From contig NZ_JAAMQI010000017.1 in NCBI RefSeq assembly GCF_013523165.1, positions 26,655-90,654 of the forward strand: a stretch of DNA of 64,000 nt, written 5' to 3'. This document shows, in pieces, positions 1-7,795 of this stretch (the stretch's first letter is position 1; every line of letters starts with the position of its first letter). This DNA is from Pseudomonas entomophila (GTDB taxonomy: Bacteria > Pseudomonadota > Gammaproteobacteria > Pseudomonadales > Pseudomonadaceae). A program made the translations under genes and the position numbers. Below the pieces are notes generated by a model. That model worked only from the letters and a program-made list of their open reading frames with translations, was not told the origin of the DNA and searched no databases.

Positions 1-126
1 GTGCGCTTCCATGGCCTGACGCCGACCAGTTCGAAGCTCGAAGGGCTGGACCGCCACCTGCGCCTGATCGACAGCTACAAGAAGCTGCACGCAGCCCGTG
101 CCCGCGCTGCGGGCCTGAGCGACTGA
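1..126 (+). CDS. C-terminal tail of an unidentified protein
   Basis: An open frame runs in from the window edge and ends at a TGA, giving the last 41 residues of a protein. The tail is basic and helical (rich in Lys, Arg, Ala and Leu, ending GLSD) and has strong G/C third positions, so it is probably a real gene truncated by the window. I do not recognise the family from this fragment. The next gene starts 87 bases downstream on the same strand. Confidence 0.5.
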   Translation: MRFHGLTPTSSKLEGLDRHLRLIDSYKKLHAARARAAGLSD

Positions 127-212
127 TCCGGCTGCCACGACCCGATCGGGCGGCCCGGCGGCCGCCCCTCACGTGGTAGAGTGCGCGCGTTCATCGCCTG
201 CAGGATTTCCCC

Positions 213-1226
213 ATGCCACAGCTGTCTACAGACGCTCACCTGCCCAGTTGGGCCCAGGTCAGCGACCGTCATCCGTGCGACGCCCTGCTCCTGGGCAACG
301 GCGCCAGCCGGGCGATCTGGAAGCCGTTCGGCTATTTCTCGCTGTTCGAGCACGCCCAGCAGGTCCGGCACAAGGCGCTGGGCGTCAGCGACCAGGCCCT
401 GTTCAAGTCCCTGGGCAGCGAACTGTTCGAGCCGGTGCTCAGCGCGCTCAACACCACGGTGCGCGCCAATGCCGCCCTGGCCATCGGCTCGACGGCACCG
501 CTCAATCGCTACTATTCGATCAAGGAAGCGTTGATCCACGCCGTGCGCGCGGTTCACGTGCCCTTCGGGCGTTTGCCCGAGGCCACGCTGCAGCGCCTCA
601 ACACCGAGCTGCGGCGCTATGCCAGCGTCTACACCAGCAACTACGACCTGCTGCTGCCCTGGGCCCTACAACAGGCGCCTGACGGGTTCGCCAGCCGCTT
701 CGACGAGCAGGGCTTCTTCGACGTGCGCCAGCGACCCGGCAACGGCACCCAGGTGTGGCACCTGCACGGCGGCCTGCACCTGCTCAAGCTTCCCGATGGC
801 AGCACGCGTCAACGTGCGGCGCGGGCCGGCGAGCTGCTCGATGGCTTCGCCGTCAACCTGCCCGGCGAAGTGCCCCTGTTCGTCAACGAAGGGCCGAGCG
901 ACGACAAGCTGCGGGTCATCCGTCAGTCGGACTACCTGAGCGCAAGCCTGGGCGAGCTGGCGCGCGAGCGCCGTGGGCTGTGCATTCTGGGCCAGCACCT
1001 GGACATCGGCGACCAGCACCTGCTCGAGGCCATCCGCCAGGCCCGCCCCCAGCACCTGGCCATAGGCCTGCGATCACTGGGCGATGCGGCGGTCCTCAAC
1101 CAGAAGCGCCACTTCAGCGAGCGGTTCGCCGGGCTCGCCAGTACGCCCGTGCATTTCTTCGATGCCGCCAGCCACCCTTTGACGATGCCGGACCTGGCCC
1201 TGGCCGTGCCCACGCCGCGTCGTTGA
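213..1226 (+). CDS. DUF4917 family protein (SIR2-like nucleotide-binding fold)
   Basis: The protein has 337 residues. A glycine-rich LLLGNGASRA segment near residues 26-35 resembles the start of SIR2-like Rossmann domains, and YTSNYDLLLPW (about 138-148) and VWHLHGGLHLL (about 181-191) match the Asn/Asp and His motifs typical of DUF4917/SIR2_2 proteins. The family is widespread but has no firm function; related SIR2-like domains are NAD-binding and some act in phage defence. No partner gene characteristic of a defence system lies beside it: the next gene is a convergent methyltransferase. I assign the family with good confidence and leave the function open. Confidence 0.8.
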   Translation: MPQLSTDAHLPSWAQVSDRHPCDALLLGNGASRAIWKPFGYFSLFEHAQQVRHKALGVSDQALFKSLGSELFEPVLSALNTTVRANAALAIGSTAPLNRYYSIKEALIHAVRAVHVPFGRLPEATLQRLNTELRRYASVYTSNYDLLLPWALQQAPDGFASRFDEQGFFDVRQRPGNGTQVWHLHGGLHLLKLPDGSTRQRAARAGELLDGFAVNLPGEVPLFVNEGPSDDKLRVIRQSDYLSASLGELARERRGLCILGQHLDIGDQHLLEAIRQARPQHLAIGLRSLGDAAVLNQKRHFSERFAGLASTPVHFFDAASHPLTMPDLALAVPTPRR

Positions 1227-1234
1227 CGACGGCT

Positions 1235-2467
1235 TCAGCGCGCCGTTGCGGATGACTCGGCGAGCCAGCCATCGGCGCGCAGCAGGGTTTCCAGGCAGTG
1301 CTCGCGCACGCCGTAGAAGCGCTTCAGGTCGTCGATCCGCGCCAGCTGCGCCGCATTGTCGGCGGGCTGGGCGCGCTTGACCGCCAGGATCATCTTGTTC
1401 TTGTTGGTATGTTCCAGCGAGATGAACTCGAAGACCTTGGTCTCGTAGCCACAGGCCTCGAGGTACAACGCCCGCAGGCCGTCGGTGAGCATTTCGGCCT
1501 GCTGCCCCAGGTGCAGCCCGTACTGCAACATCGGCTGCAGGACGTCGGGGCTGTGCAGCTGGGGGCGGATCTGCTTGTGGCAGCACGGCGAGCACATGAT
1601 GATCGTCGCGCCACAGCGAATGCCCGTGTGGATCGCGTAGTCGGTGGCCACGTCGCAGGCATGCAGGGCGATCATCACATCGATCGCCGCAGGCACCACG
1701 CTGCGCACGTCCCCGCATTGAAAGTCCAGGCCAGGGTGGTCCAGCCGCGCGGCCGCGCCGTTGCACAACGTCACCAGCTCCTGACGCAATTCCACGCCTG
1801 TGACCTGCGCCTGACGGCCCAGTCGGTCGCTGAGGTAGTCGTGGATGGCGAAGGTCAGGTAGCCCTTGCCAGAGCCGAAATCGGCGACCTTCACCGGCTG
1901 CCCGGCGTCCAGGGCGGCAGCGCCCAGGGCATGGTCGAAGACTTCGATGAACTTGTTGATCTGCTTCCACTTGCGCGACATCGACGGGATCAGCGCCCCT
2001 TGCGCATCGGTCACGCCCAGGTCGCGCAGGAACGGGCGTGACAGGTCCAGGTAGCGTTTCTTCTCGCGGTCGTGGCCGGTCGAGGTCTGCTCACGGGCCA
2101 CGGGCGCGCCATGTTGCTGGAGCATCGGCTTGCCTTTCTTGCTGAAGGCCAGCTGGGCCTCGCCCTCGTCGCTGAACAGGTGCGCGTTGCGAAAGCTGCC
2201 GGGCAACAGCTCGGCGATGACCGCGAGCGCCTGCGCCGTCGGCAGGTTGCGGGTAATGTCGCGGGTCTGGTGGCGGTAGACCAGCGACAGGCAGTCTTGC
2301 GCCTTGATCCGTACCGGCTTGGCGATGAGGCGCTGCAAGGTCTCGTCGGCGCCGACGGGGCGGGCCAGGACCAGCTTGCTCAAGCGCTGCCCTTCGAGCG
2401 CAGCGGCCAGCAGGGCCAGGAACCGGTCACGCGCATCGGGCGTGGAAGCAGCAGGTGTAACGGACAT
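1235..2467 (-). CDS. Class I SAM-dependent methyltransferase
   Basis: The product is 410 residues from the ATG at 2467, which opens MSVTPAAS; longer upstream in-frame extension is arginine-rich low-quality sequence and was discarded. The C-terminal half carries a Rossmann methyltransferase core: VADFGSGKGYLTFAIHDYL is SAM motif I, followed by VTGVELR (motif II) and a Cys-rich patch MCSPCCHKQIRPQL. The N-terminal half looks like a substrate-recognition region. A cysteine pair in SPCCHKQ is typical of a group of uncharacterised methyltransferases found next to RNA-related genes, so an RNA or small-molecule substrate is possible, but the sequence does not decide. It converges with the DUF4917 gene, with stops 9 bases apart. 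Confidence 0.8.
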   Translation of the reverse strand: MSVTPAASTPDARDRFLALLAAALEGQRLSKLVLARPVGADETLQRLIAKPVRIKAQDCLSLVYRHQTRDITRNLPTAQALAVIAELLPGSFRNAHLFSDEGEAQLAFSKKGKPMLQQHGAPVAREQTSTGHDREKKRYLDLSRPFLRDLGVTDAQGALIPSMSRKWKQINKFIEVFDHALGAAALDAGQPVKVADFGSGKGYLTFAIHDYLSDRLGRQAQVTGVELRQELVTLCNGAAARLDHPGLDFQCGDVRSVVPAAIDVMIALHACDVATDYAIHTGIRCGATIIMCSPCCHKQIRPQLHSPDVLQPMLQYGLHLGQQAEMLTDGLRALYLEACGYETKVFEFISLEHTNKNKMILAVKRAQPADNAAQLARIDDLKRFYGVREHCLETLLRADGWLAESSATAR

Positions 2468-2805
2468 GGGACAGGGTGCCTCGAAGAACGGATGACGCGC
2501 CAGGAGCGCTGTGGCCGGCATTCTACGTCGAGGGCGCTGCCGGGCGCAGCCTTTGTCGATGGGCGCACCGGGCCGCGCCGTTTCTCGCACGCACACAGGG
2601 ATGCCGTGATGGCGCCGGGATAGCCTGGGGGCTGGCGCTGCTCACCGCCCTGTCGATCGCGACGTGCACCCGGCGGATGGGTGGCGTTGCGGTTGGCGTA
2701 AGGGTGTGTGATTGTGTTGATGGGCTTCATGGGCCAGGCTTTTCAACATCTTTGCCCAACACGATGTGGACCACATCGCTGCTCTGGCAGCGTGGTTCAG
2801 CCCCC

Positions 2806-2879
2806 TGTGGGAGCGGGCTTGCCCGCGATGCAGGCGGTGATGGGTCGGACGCTATCGCGGGCAAGCCCGCTCTCATAGA
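2806..2879. repeat. REP pair, inverted (GAGCGGGCTTGCCCGC class)
   Basis: Two copies of the palindromic core GAGCGGGCTTGCCCGC lie head to head about 30 bases apart, the second as its reverse complement GCGGGCAAGCCCGCTC. This is the common Pseudomonas extragenic palindromic element. Related copies occur near 31.4 kb, 38.9 kb and 39.1 kb. Confidence 0.85.
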
Positions 2880-2924
2880 ACATAAAATATCTTGTTGATT
2901 TTAAAAGGAATAATTTCAGGATTT

Positions 2925-3047
2925 TGTGGGCCCTGCGGGCCCAATCGCGGCACAGGGGCCGCTCCCACATGGGACCGCGATTGCCTGTGCCACTGCGGCG
3001 GGTGTAGGAGCGGCCCCTGTGCCGCGATGGACCGCAAAGCGGTCCCA
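2925..3047. repeat. REP pair, inverted (GGGCCCAATCGCGGCACAGG class)
   Basis: The left copy reads GGCCCTGCGGGCCCAATCGC then GGCACAGGGGCCGCTCC; the right copy is an inverted version, GGAGCGGCCCCTGTGCCGCG. They frame a spacer of about 55 bases, forming a BIME-like unit. The same class recurs near 24.3, 24.5, 36.5, 53.5 and 63.9 kb. Confidence 0.85.
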
Positions 3048-3113
3048 GAAATCGATCAGCGACACAGCATCTGAGCACTGCCAGCTATCGCCATGTTCTC
3101 TGCGCGACAGCGC
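3048..3113. repeat. 66-base REP-linked repeat, copy 1
   Basis: This unit starts GAAATCGATCAG and ends with a 35-base block running from TGCCAGCTATCGCC to GCGACAGCGC. Both blocks recur with exactly the same 31-base spacing at 53606-53671, again directly after a REP pair. The middle is diverged. It lies outside the known REP palindrome, so it appears to be a longer composite repeat. Confidence 0.75.
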
Positions 3114-3247
3114 GGCGCCGGGGCGGCGGGCGAACTCCCACAGGATGGACTGCGCTTGCCTGTATCAGGCCGGTGAAGCTGTGCGACACGCCTCTATCGC
3201 ACGTCCGGCTGCAACGGGCCCTTCGACCCATCGTGCCTGCCTCTGCC

Positions 3248-3865
3248 TCAGTCCAACACCACCAACCGGTTCGGCAGCTCGTCCCGCGCCTGCGTCAGCG
3301 GCACGTGCACCGCCAGCAGCGCACCGCAGGCCTCGATGCATTCGACGAAGCCGTCCAGGGTCTTGCCCTGGCGCACCTGCTCGGTGAACCGGGCGATGAT
3401 CCCGTCCCAGGCGCCGTCCTCCAGGCGCTCGGCCACGCCATGATCCACCAGGATCTCGACGTAGCGCTCTGCCTCGCTGACGAAGATCAGCACGCCGGTG
3501 CCTCCGACCGTATGGTGCAGCCGCTGCTCGAGAAACTGCCGACGCGCCAGGTTGGCGGCCCGCCAGTGGCGGACGCGGCGCGGAATCAGGCGTGTGGTCA
3601 AGGCCGGGAGGCGAAACACCAGGCACAGCACGATGAACGTCAGCCACTGGGTCAACAGCAGCAGGTTCACGCTCAGCCAGCCGAACACATAGTGCAGCAC
3701 CCCCGGCACGATCAAGGCCACCAGGCTGGCCCACAGCAGCGGGATGTAGGCGTAGTCGTCGGCCCGTCGTGCCAGGACCGTGACCAGCTCGGCATCGGTG
3801 CCGCGCTCGACCCGGGCGATCGCTTCGGCCACGTGGCGTTGTTCGTATTCGCTGAGCAGTGTCAT
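3248..3865 (-). CDS. TPM domain membrane protein
   Basis: The protein has 205 residues. The N-terminus (LSEYEQRHVAEAIARVERGTDAELVTVL) and C-terminal half match a TPM (TLP18.3/Psb32/MOLO-1) domain, interrupted by two hydrophobic helices around residues 38-87 that should anchor it in the inner membrane. It lacks the Gly-rich tail of its neighbour. It is the last gene of a three-gene minus-strand module (lemA, large TPM gene, this gene), starting 27 bases after the upstream stop. LemA/TPM modules are common in Pseudomonas; their role in envelope or stress physiology is not established. Confidence 0.8.
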   Translation of the reverse strand: MTLLSEYEQRHVAEAIARVERGTDAELVTVLARRADDYAYIPLLWASLVALIVPGVLHYVFGWLSVNLLLLTQWLTFIVLCLVFRLPALTTRLIPRRVRHWRAANLARRQFLEQRLHHTVGGTGVLIFVSEAERYVEILVDHGVAERLEDGAWDGIIARFTEQVRQGKTLDGFVECIEACGALLAVHVPLTQARDELPNRLVVLD

Positions 3866-3892
3866 GCCGTCATCATCTCGTTGAGTGTCGTT

Positions 3893-4663
3893 CTACCAGC
3901 CACCGGACGAACCTCCGCCCCCGAAACCACCACCGCCGCCGCCAAAGCCGCCGCCTCCACCGCCACCGAAGCCGCCGCCGCCGAAGCCACCCCCGCCGAA
4001 ACCGCCGCCCAGGCCACCGCCGAAACCACCGCCGCGACCACCACGGCCACCGCGGCCGCCGCCAGAGCCGAGCCCCTGCACCACCAGCACGAAGACGAAC
4101 AACAGGACCACCATGCCCGCGCCCCATGGCACCGACTCGCCTCGGGAGGCATCATCGGCCGCCCGCTGCGGCTCGGCCAGGGGGTCACCCCCGAGCACCT
4201 GCAGCATGGCGCTGACCCCGGCGACGATCCCGTCGGCGAACGCCCCCTTGCGAAACGCCGGGGTGATCACGCTGTTGATGATCACCGAGGATTGGGCGTC
4301 GGTCAGCCGGTCTTCCAGGCCGTACCCGACTTCGATGCGCAGCCGCCGCTCCTGCTTGGCGACGATCAGCAGCGCCCCGTTGTCCTTGCCCTTCTGGCCG
4401 ATGCCCCAGTGTCGCCCCAGCCGATACCCGTAGTCCTCGATGCTGTCACCGCCCAGGTCGGGCACGGTCACCACCACCAGCTGGTCGCCGGTCGCCTGCT
4501 CGTGCGCCTTGAGCATGTTGTCGAGTTGCTGGGTGCTGGCGGCATCGAGCAACCCGGCGGTGTCCACCACACGGCCGGTCAGCGTCGGAAACGCCGGCTC
4601 GGCCTGAAGGCTGGCACTGACCAGCCACAGGGCCAGCCAGACGAACGCCATCGCCCGGCGCAT
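3893..4663 (-). CDS. TPM domain protein with Gly-rich tail (YgcG type)
   Basis: The 256-residue product opens with a signal peptide (AFVWLALWLVSASLQAEPAF) followed by a periplasmic TPM domain (about 25-150, including FPTLTGRVVDTAGLL and the YGLEDRLTD segment). A transmembrane helix lies around 178-196, and the last 60 residues are almost pure Gly/Phe runs ending SSGGW, the hallmark of YgcG-like proteins. The start ATG overlaps the lemA stop by one base (TGATG), implying translational coupling. Its repetitive GGC codons produce long proline-rich shadow frames on the other strand. The biochemical function is unknown; some TPM proteins have been reported as phosphatases. Confidence 0.88.
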   Translation of the reverse strand: MRRAMAFVWLALWLVSASLQAEPAFPTLTGRVVDTAGLLDAASTQQLDNMLKAHEQATGDQLVVVTVPDLGGDSIEDYGYRLGRHWGIGQKGKDNGALLIVAKQERRLRIEVGYGLEDRLTDAQSSVIINSVITPAFRKGAFADGIVAGVSAMLQVLGGDPLAEPQRAADDASRGESVPWGAGMVVLLFVFVLVVQGLGSGGGRGGRGGRGGGFGGGLGGGFGGGGFGGGGFGGGGGGGFGGGGGGFGGGGSSGGW

Positions 4664-5265
4664 CAGAATTTCACTTCAGGTGCCTTGTCGGCGTTGGCGC
4701 TGGTCGCCTCGAAGCTCTCGCGCACCTTCAGGTCGCTGTACATCACGCTGTGCCAGAGTCGCCCCGGGAAGGTGCGGATCTCGGTGTTGTACTGCTGCAC
4801 GGCGGTGATGAAGTCGCGACGCGCCACGGCGATGCGGTTCTCGGTGCCTTCGAGCTGCGACTGCAGGGCCAGGAAGTTCTGGTTGGACTTCAGGTCCGGG
4901 TAGCGCTCGGACACCACCATCAGGCGGCTCAGGGCACTGGTCAACTGGCCTTGGGCCTGCTCGAACTGCTTGAGCTTGTTCGGATCGTCCAGCGTGCTGG
5001 CGTCGACCTGGATCGAGGTGGCCTTGGCCCGCGCCTCGATCACGGCAGTCAGCGTCTCCTGCTCCTGACGGGCGTAGCCCTTGACGGTCTCGACCAGGTT
5101 GGGGATGAGGTCCGCACGGCGCTGGTACTGGTTCTGCACCTGGCCCCAGGCTGCCTTGACCTGTTCATCGTATTGCGGGATGTTGTTGATGCCGCAGCCG
5201 GCCAACAGGCTGCCCAGCATCAGCAACACCACCATCTGGACAGACTTGATCTGAGTCATCTGCAT
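4663..5265 (-). CDS. lemA: LemA family lipoprotein
   Basis: The protein has about 200 residues, with a lipoprotein signal (MVVLLMLGSLLAGC, lipidation Cys in LLAGC) and then the helical LemA domain: IPQYDEQVKAAWGQVQNQYQRR and RADLIPNLVETVKGYA are diagnostic. I chose the ATG at 5265, about 10 bases from GGGAG; a GTG at 5274 and an ATG at 5259 are alternatives. It heads the three-gene LemA-TPM-TPM module. LemA proteins are membrane-anchored helical bundles of unproven function. Confidence 0.88.
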   Translation of the reverse strand: MQMTQIKSVQMVVLLMLGSLLAGCGINNIPQYDEQVKAAWGQVQNQYQRRADLIPNLVETVKGYARQEQETLTAVIEARAKATSIQVDASTLDDPNKLKQFEQAQGQLTSALSRLMVVSERYPDLKSNQNFLALQSQLEGTENRIAVARRDFITAVQQYNTEIRTFPGRLWHSVMYSDLKVRESFEATSANADKAPEVKF

Positions 5266-5332
5266 GTCGCGCACGCTCCCTGGTTCGCTCTCGAATAATC
5301 ATGAATCGGGCATAATCGGCCGGTAACCGCTG

Positions 5333-5350
5333 GATCGGGCTGGCCCGATC
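5333..5350. promoter_or_regulatory. 18-base perfect palindrome between lemA and bglX
   Basis: GATCGGGC-TG-GCCCGATC is an 8-base inverted repeat with a two-base centre in the 186-base divergent region between lemA and bglX. It is followed by GGCTAAAAAGCC. It may be an operator for either gene or a hairpin; there is no U-tract suited to termination. Confidence 0.4.
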
Positions 5351-5451
5351 GGCTAAAAAGCCCCGGCAGACTCTACAACAATAGTCGCTGAGCTTCTCTC
5401 ATCGCGCGCCCGTCGCCGTGGATAGGGACAGCGGCCCAGAGAAAAGAATTC

Positions 5452-7737
5452 ATGAAAAATCTCCGTGTGCTGGGCCTGGTCATCGTGCTGGCCAGCCAAT
5501 CAGCCCTGGCCGCGACACCCGACCTTCACGACAAGGCAGCCTTCATCGACCACCTGATCGCGCAGATGACGGTCGAGGAAAAGGTCGGCCAGTTGCGCCT
5601 GATCAGCATCGGCGCCGACATGCCGCGGGAAAAGATCCGCGAAGAGATCGCCGCCGGCCGCATCGGCGGCACCTTCAACTCGATCACCCGCGACGAGAAC
5701 CGCGCGATGCAGGACGCCGCCCTGCGCAGCCGTTTGAAGATCCCGATGTTTTTCGCCTATGACGTGATCCACGGCCACCGTACCGTATTCCCGATCAGCC
5801 TCGGCCTGGCCGCCACCTGGGACCTGGACGCCGTGGCCCAGGTCGGGCGTGTGTCGGCGCTGGAGGCAGCGGCCGACAGCGTGGACATGACCTTCGCGCC
5901 CATGGTCGACATCGCCCGTGACCCGCGTTGGGGGCGCACCAGCGAAGGGTTCGGCGAGGACACCTACCTGACCGCTCAAATGGGCCGGACCTTGGTCCAG
6001 TCGTTACAAGGCAAGGGCACGGATCAGGCCGACAGTGTCATGGCCATCGTCAAGCACTTTGCCCTGTACGGTGCCGTCGAGGGTGGGCGCGACTACAACA
6101 CGGTCGATATGAGCCTGCCGAAGATGTACAACGATTACCTCCCTCCCTATCGGGCGAGCCTCGATGCCGGGGCAGGTGGCGTGATGGTGGCCTTGAACTC
6201 GATCAACGGCGTGCCGGCCACTGCCGACACCTGGCTGTTGCACGACCTGCTGCGCCAGTCATGGGGCTTCAAGGGGGTGACCGTGAGCGACCACGGCGCC
6301 ATCGAGGAACTGATTCGCCACGGGGTAGCCCGCGACGGCCGCGAAGCCGCCAGGCTGGCGCTCAAGGCCGGGGTCGACATGAGCATGAACGACTCGCTGT
6401 ACGGCCAGGAACTGCCAGGGTTGCTGGCCGCCGGCGAAGTCACCCAAATCGAGCTGGACCAGGCAGTGCGCGAAGTGCTCGGCGCCAAGTACGAGATGGG
6501 CTTGTTCAAGGACCCTTACCTGCGTATCGGTCAGGCCAAGGACGACCCGAAGGACGTCCACGCCGATGATCGCCTGCACCGTCAGGCCGCCCGCGACGTG
6601 GCGCGCCGCAGCCTGGTGCTGTTGAAAAACCGCGGGCAGACTTTGCCTTTGAAGAAAGACAGCACCGTCGCACTGGTCGGGCCTTTGGCGGATGCACCGA
6701 TCGACATGATGGGCAGCTGGGCGGCGGCTGGCCGTCCCGAACAGTCGGTCACGGTGCGCCAGGGGCTGACCGAGGCCCTGCAAGGCAAGGGTCGCCTGCT
6801 CCATGCGCGCGGCGCCAACCTGACGGACGACAAGGCGGTCGTCGACTACCTGAACTTCCTCAACTGGGATGCCAAGGAAGTCGTCGATGATCCACGGCCC
6901 GCTACGGTGATGATCGAAGAAGCGGTCGAGGCGGCCCGGCAGGCCGATGTGGTGGTCGCGGTAGTGGGCGAATCACGCGGCATGTCGCACGAGTCGTCCA
7001 GCCGGACCAACTTGAATATCCCAGCGGTGCAACGCGAGCTGATCAAGGCCTTGAAAGCCACGGGCAAGCCCTTGGTGCTGGTGCTGATGAACGGCCGTCC
7101 GCTGTCGTTGGCGTGGGAGCGCGAGCAGGCCGACGCTCTGCTCGAAACCTGGTTCAGCGGTACCGAAGGAGGACACGCCATCGCCGACGTGCTGTTCGGC
7201 GACTACAACCCGTCCGGCAAGCTGCCGATCACCTTCCCCCGTTCGGTCGGACAGATCCCTACCTACTACAACCACCTGAGTATTGGCCGCCCCTATAACC
7301 CGGGCAGTCCGGGCAATTACACGTCTCAGTATTTCGACGAACCCAACGGCCCGCTCTACCCGTTCGGCTATGGCCTGAGCTACACCCGGTTCGCCCTCGG
7401 CCCGCTCACGCTGTCGACCGACCGGGTGCAGCAGGGCCAGGGCCTGAGCGCCACGGTCACCGTGCGCAACACCGGCGCCCGCGAGGGCGAGACCGTGGTG
7501 CAGCTGTACCTGCGCGACACCACGGCGTCCATGAGCCGCCCGGTCAAGGAGCTCAAGCACTTCCAGAAGGTGGCGCTCAAGGCCGGCGAGGCGCGGACGC
7601 TGACCTTCACCCTGGACGCCGACGACCTGAAGTTCTACAACGGTCAGCTGCAGCACGTGGCCGAACCCGGTCTGTTCGAGGTGCAGGTCGGGCTCGATTC
7701 GCAGGCGGTGAACGACGCGCGCTTCGAATTGTTGTGA
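5452..7737 (+). CDS. bglX: Periplasmic beta-glucosidase, GH3 family
   Basis: The 761-residue length is normal for BglX. The signal peptide (LVIVLASQSALA, cleaved near residue 20-21) sends it to the periplasm. The GH3 N-terminal barrel follows, with KHFALYGAVEGGRDYN and the nucleophile motif GVTVSDHGAIEEL, whose Asp is residue 280. The C-terminal sandwich carries LVGPLADAP and VVAVVGESRGMSHESSSR, and an FnIII-like domain lies at the end (YPFGYGLSYTRF, then RNTGAREGETVVQLY). It hydrolyses terminal beta-glucosides. Its start follows a weak AGAGAAAAGAATTC ribosome site. It is followed after 58 bases by the dctB-like kinase, the same order as in P. putida chromosomes. Confidence 0.95.
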   Translation: MKNLRVLGLVIVLASQSALAATPDLHDKAAFIDHLIAQMTVEEKVGQLRLISIGADMPREKIREEIAAGRIGGTFNSITRDENRAMQDAALRSRLKIPMFFAYDVIHGHRTVFPISLGLAATWDLDAVAQVGRVSALEAAADSVDMTFAPMVDIARDPRWGRTSEGFGEDTYLTAQMGRTLVQSLQGKGTDQADSVMAIVKHFALYGAVEGGRDYNTVDMSLPKMYNDYLPPYRASLDAGAGGVMVALNSINGVPATADTWLLHDLLRQSWGFKGVTVSDHGAIEELIRHGVARDGREAARLALKAGVDMSMNDSLYGQELPGLLAAGEVTQIELDQAVREVLGAKYEMGLFKDPYLRIGQAKDDPKDVHADDRLHRQAARDVARRSLVLLKNRGQTLPLKKDSTVALVGPLADAPIDMMGSWAAAGRPEQSVTVRQGLTEALQGKGRLLHARGANLTDDKAVVDYLNFLNWDAKEVVDDPRPATVMIEEAVEAARQADVVVAVVGESRGMSHESSSRTNLNIPAVQRELIKALKATGKPLVLVLMNGRPLSLAWEREQADALLETWFSGTEGGHAIADVLFGDYNPSGKLPITFPRSVGQIPTYYNHLSIGRPYNPGSPGNYTSQYFDEPNGPLYPFGYGLSYTRFALGPLTLSTDRVQQGQGLSATVTVRNTGAREGETVVQLYLRDTTASMSRPVKELKHFQKVALKAGEARTLTFTLDADDLKFYNGQLQHVAEPGLFEVQVGLDSQAVNDARFELL

Positions 7738-7747
7738 CCCTGACACG

Positions 7748-7764
7748 GCCCGGCTTCGCCGGGC
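7748..7764 (+). terminator. Hairpin after bglX
   Basis: GCCCGGC-TTC-GCCGGGC forms a 7-base perfect stem 10 bases after the bglX stop. It has no T-tract, so it is at best a weak terminator or an mRNA-end stabilising hairpin between bglX and the kinase gene. Confidence 0.45.
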
Positions 7765-7795
7765 TCGTCGAACCGTTGGCCTCCGAGGACCGTCC

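Larger units (their letters stand above)
2468..3247. other. 780-base gene-free spacer carrying two REP clusters
   Basis: No convincing coding sequence lies between the methyltransferase start and the convergent TPM-protein stop. The spacer holds two inverted REP pairs (annotated separately) and a 66-base unit repeated at 53606-53671. The first 130 bases or so upstream of the methyltransferase should include its promoter, but I see no clean -35/-10 pair. Confidence 0.7.

Noticed and set aside
3173..4903. 576-residue frame opposite the TPM genes
   Set aside because: It is antisense to the TPM genes and has Ala/Thr/Pro runs created by the Gly repeat; no family or ribosome site.
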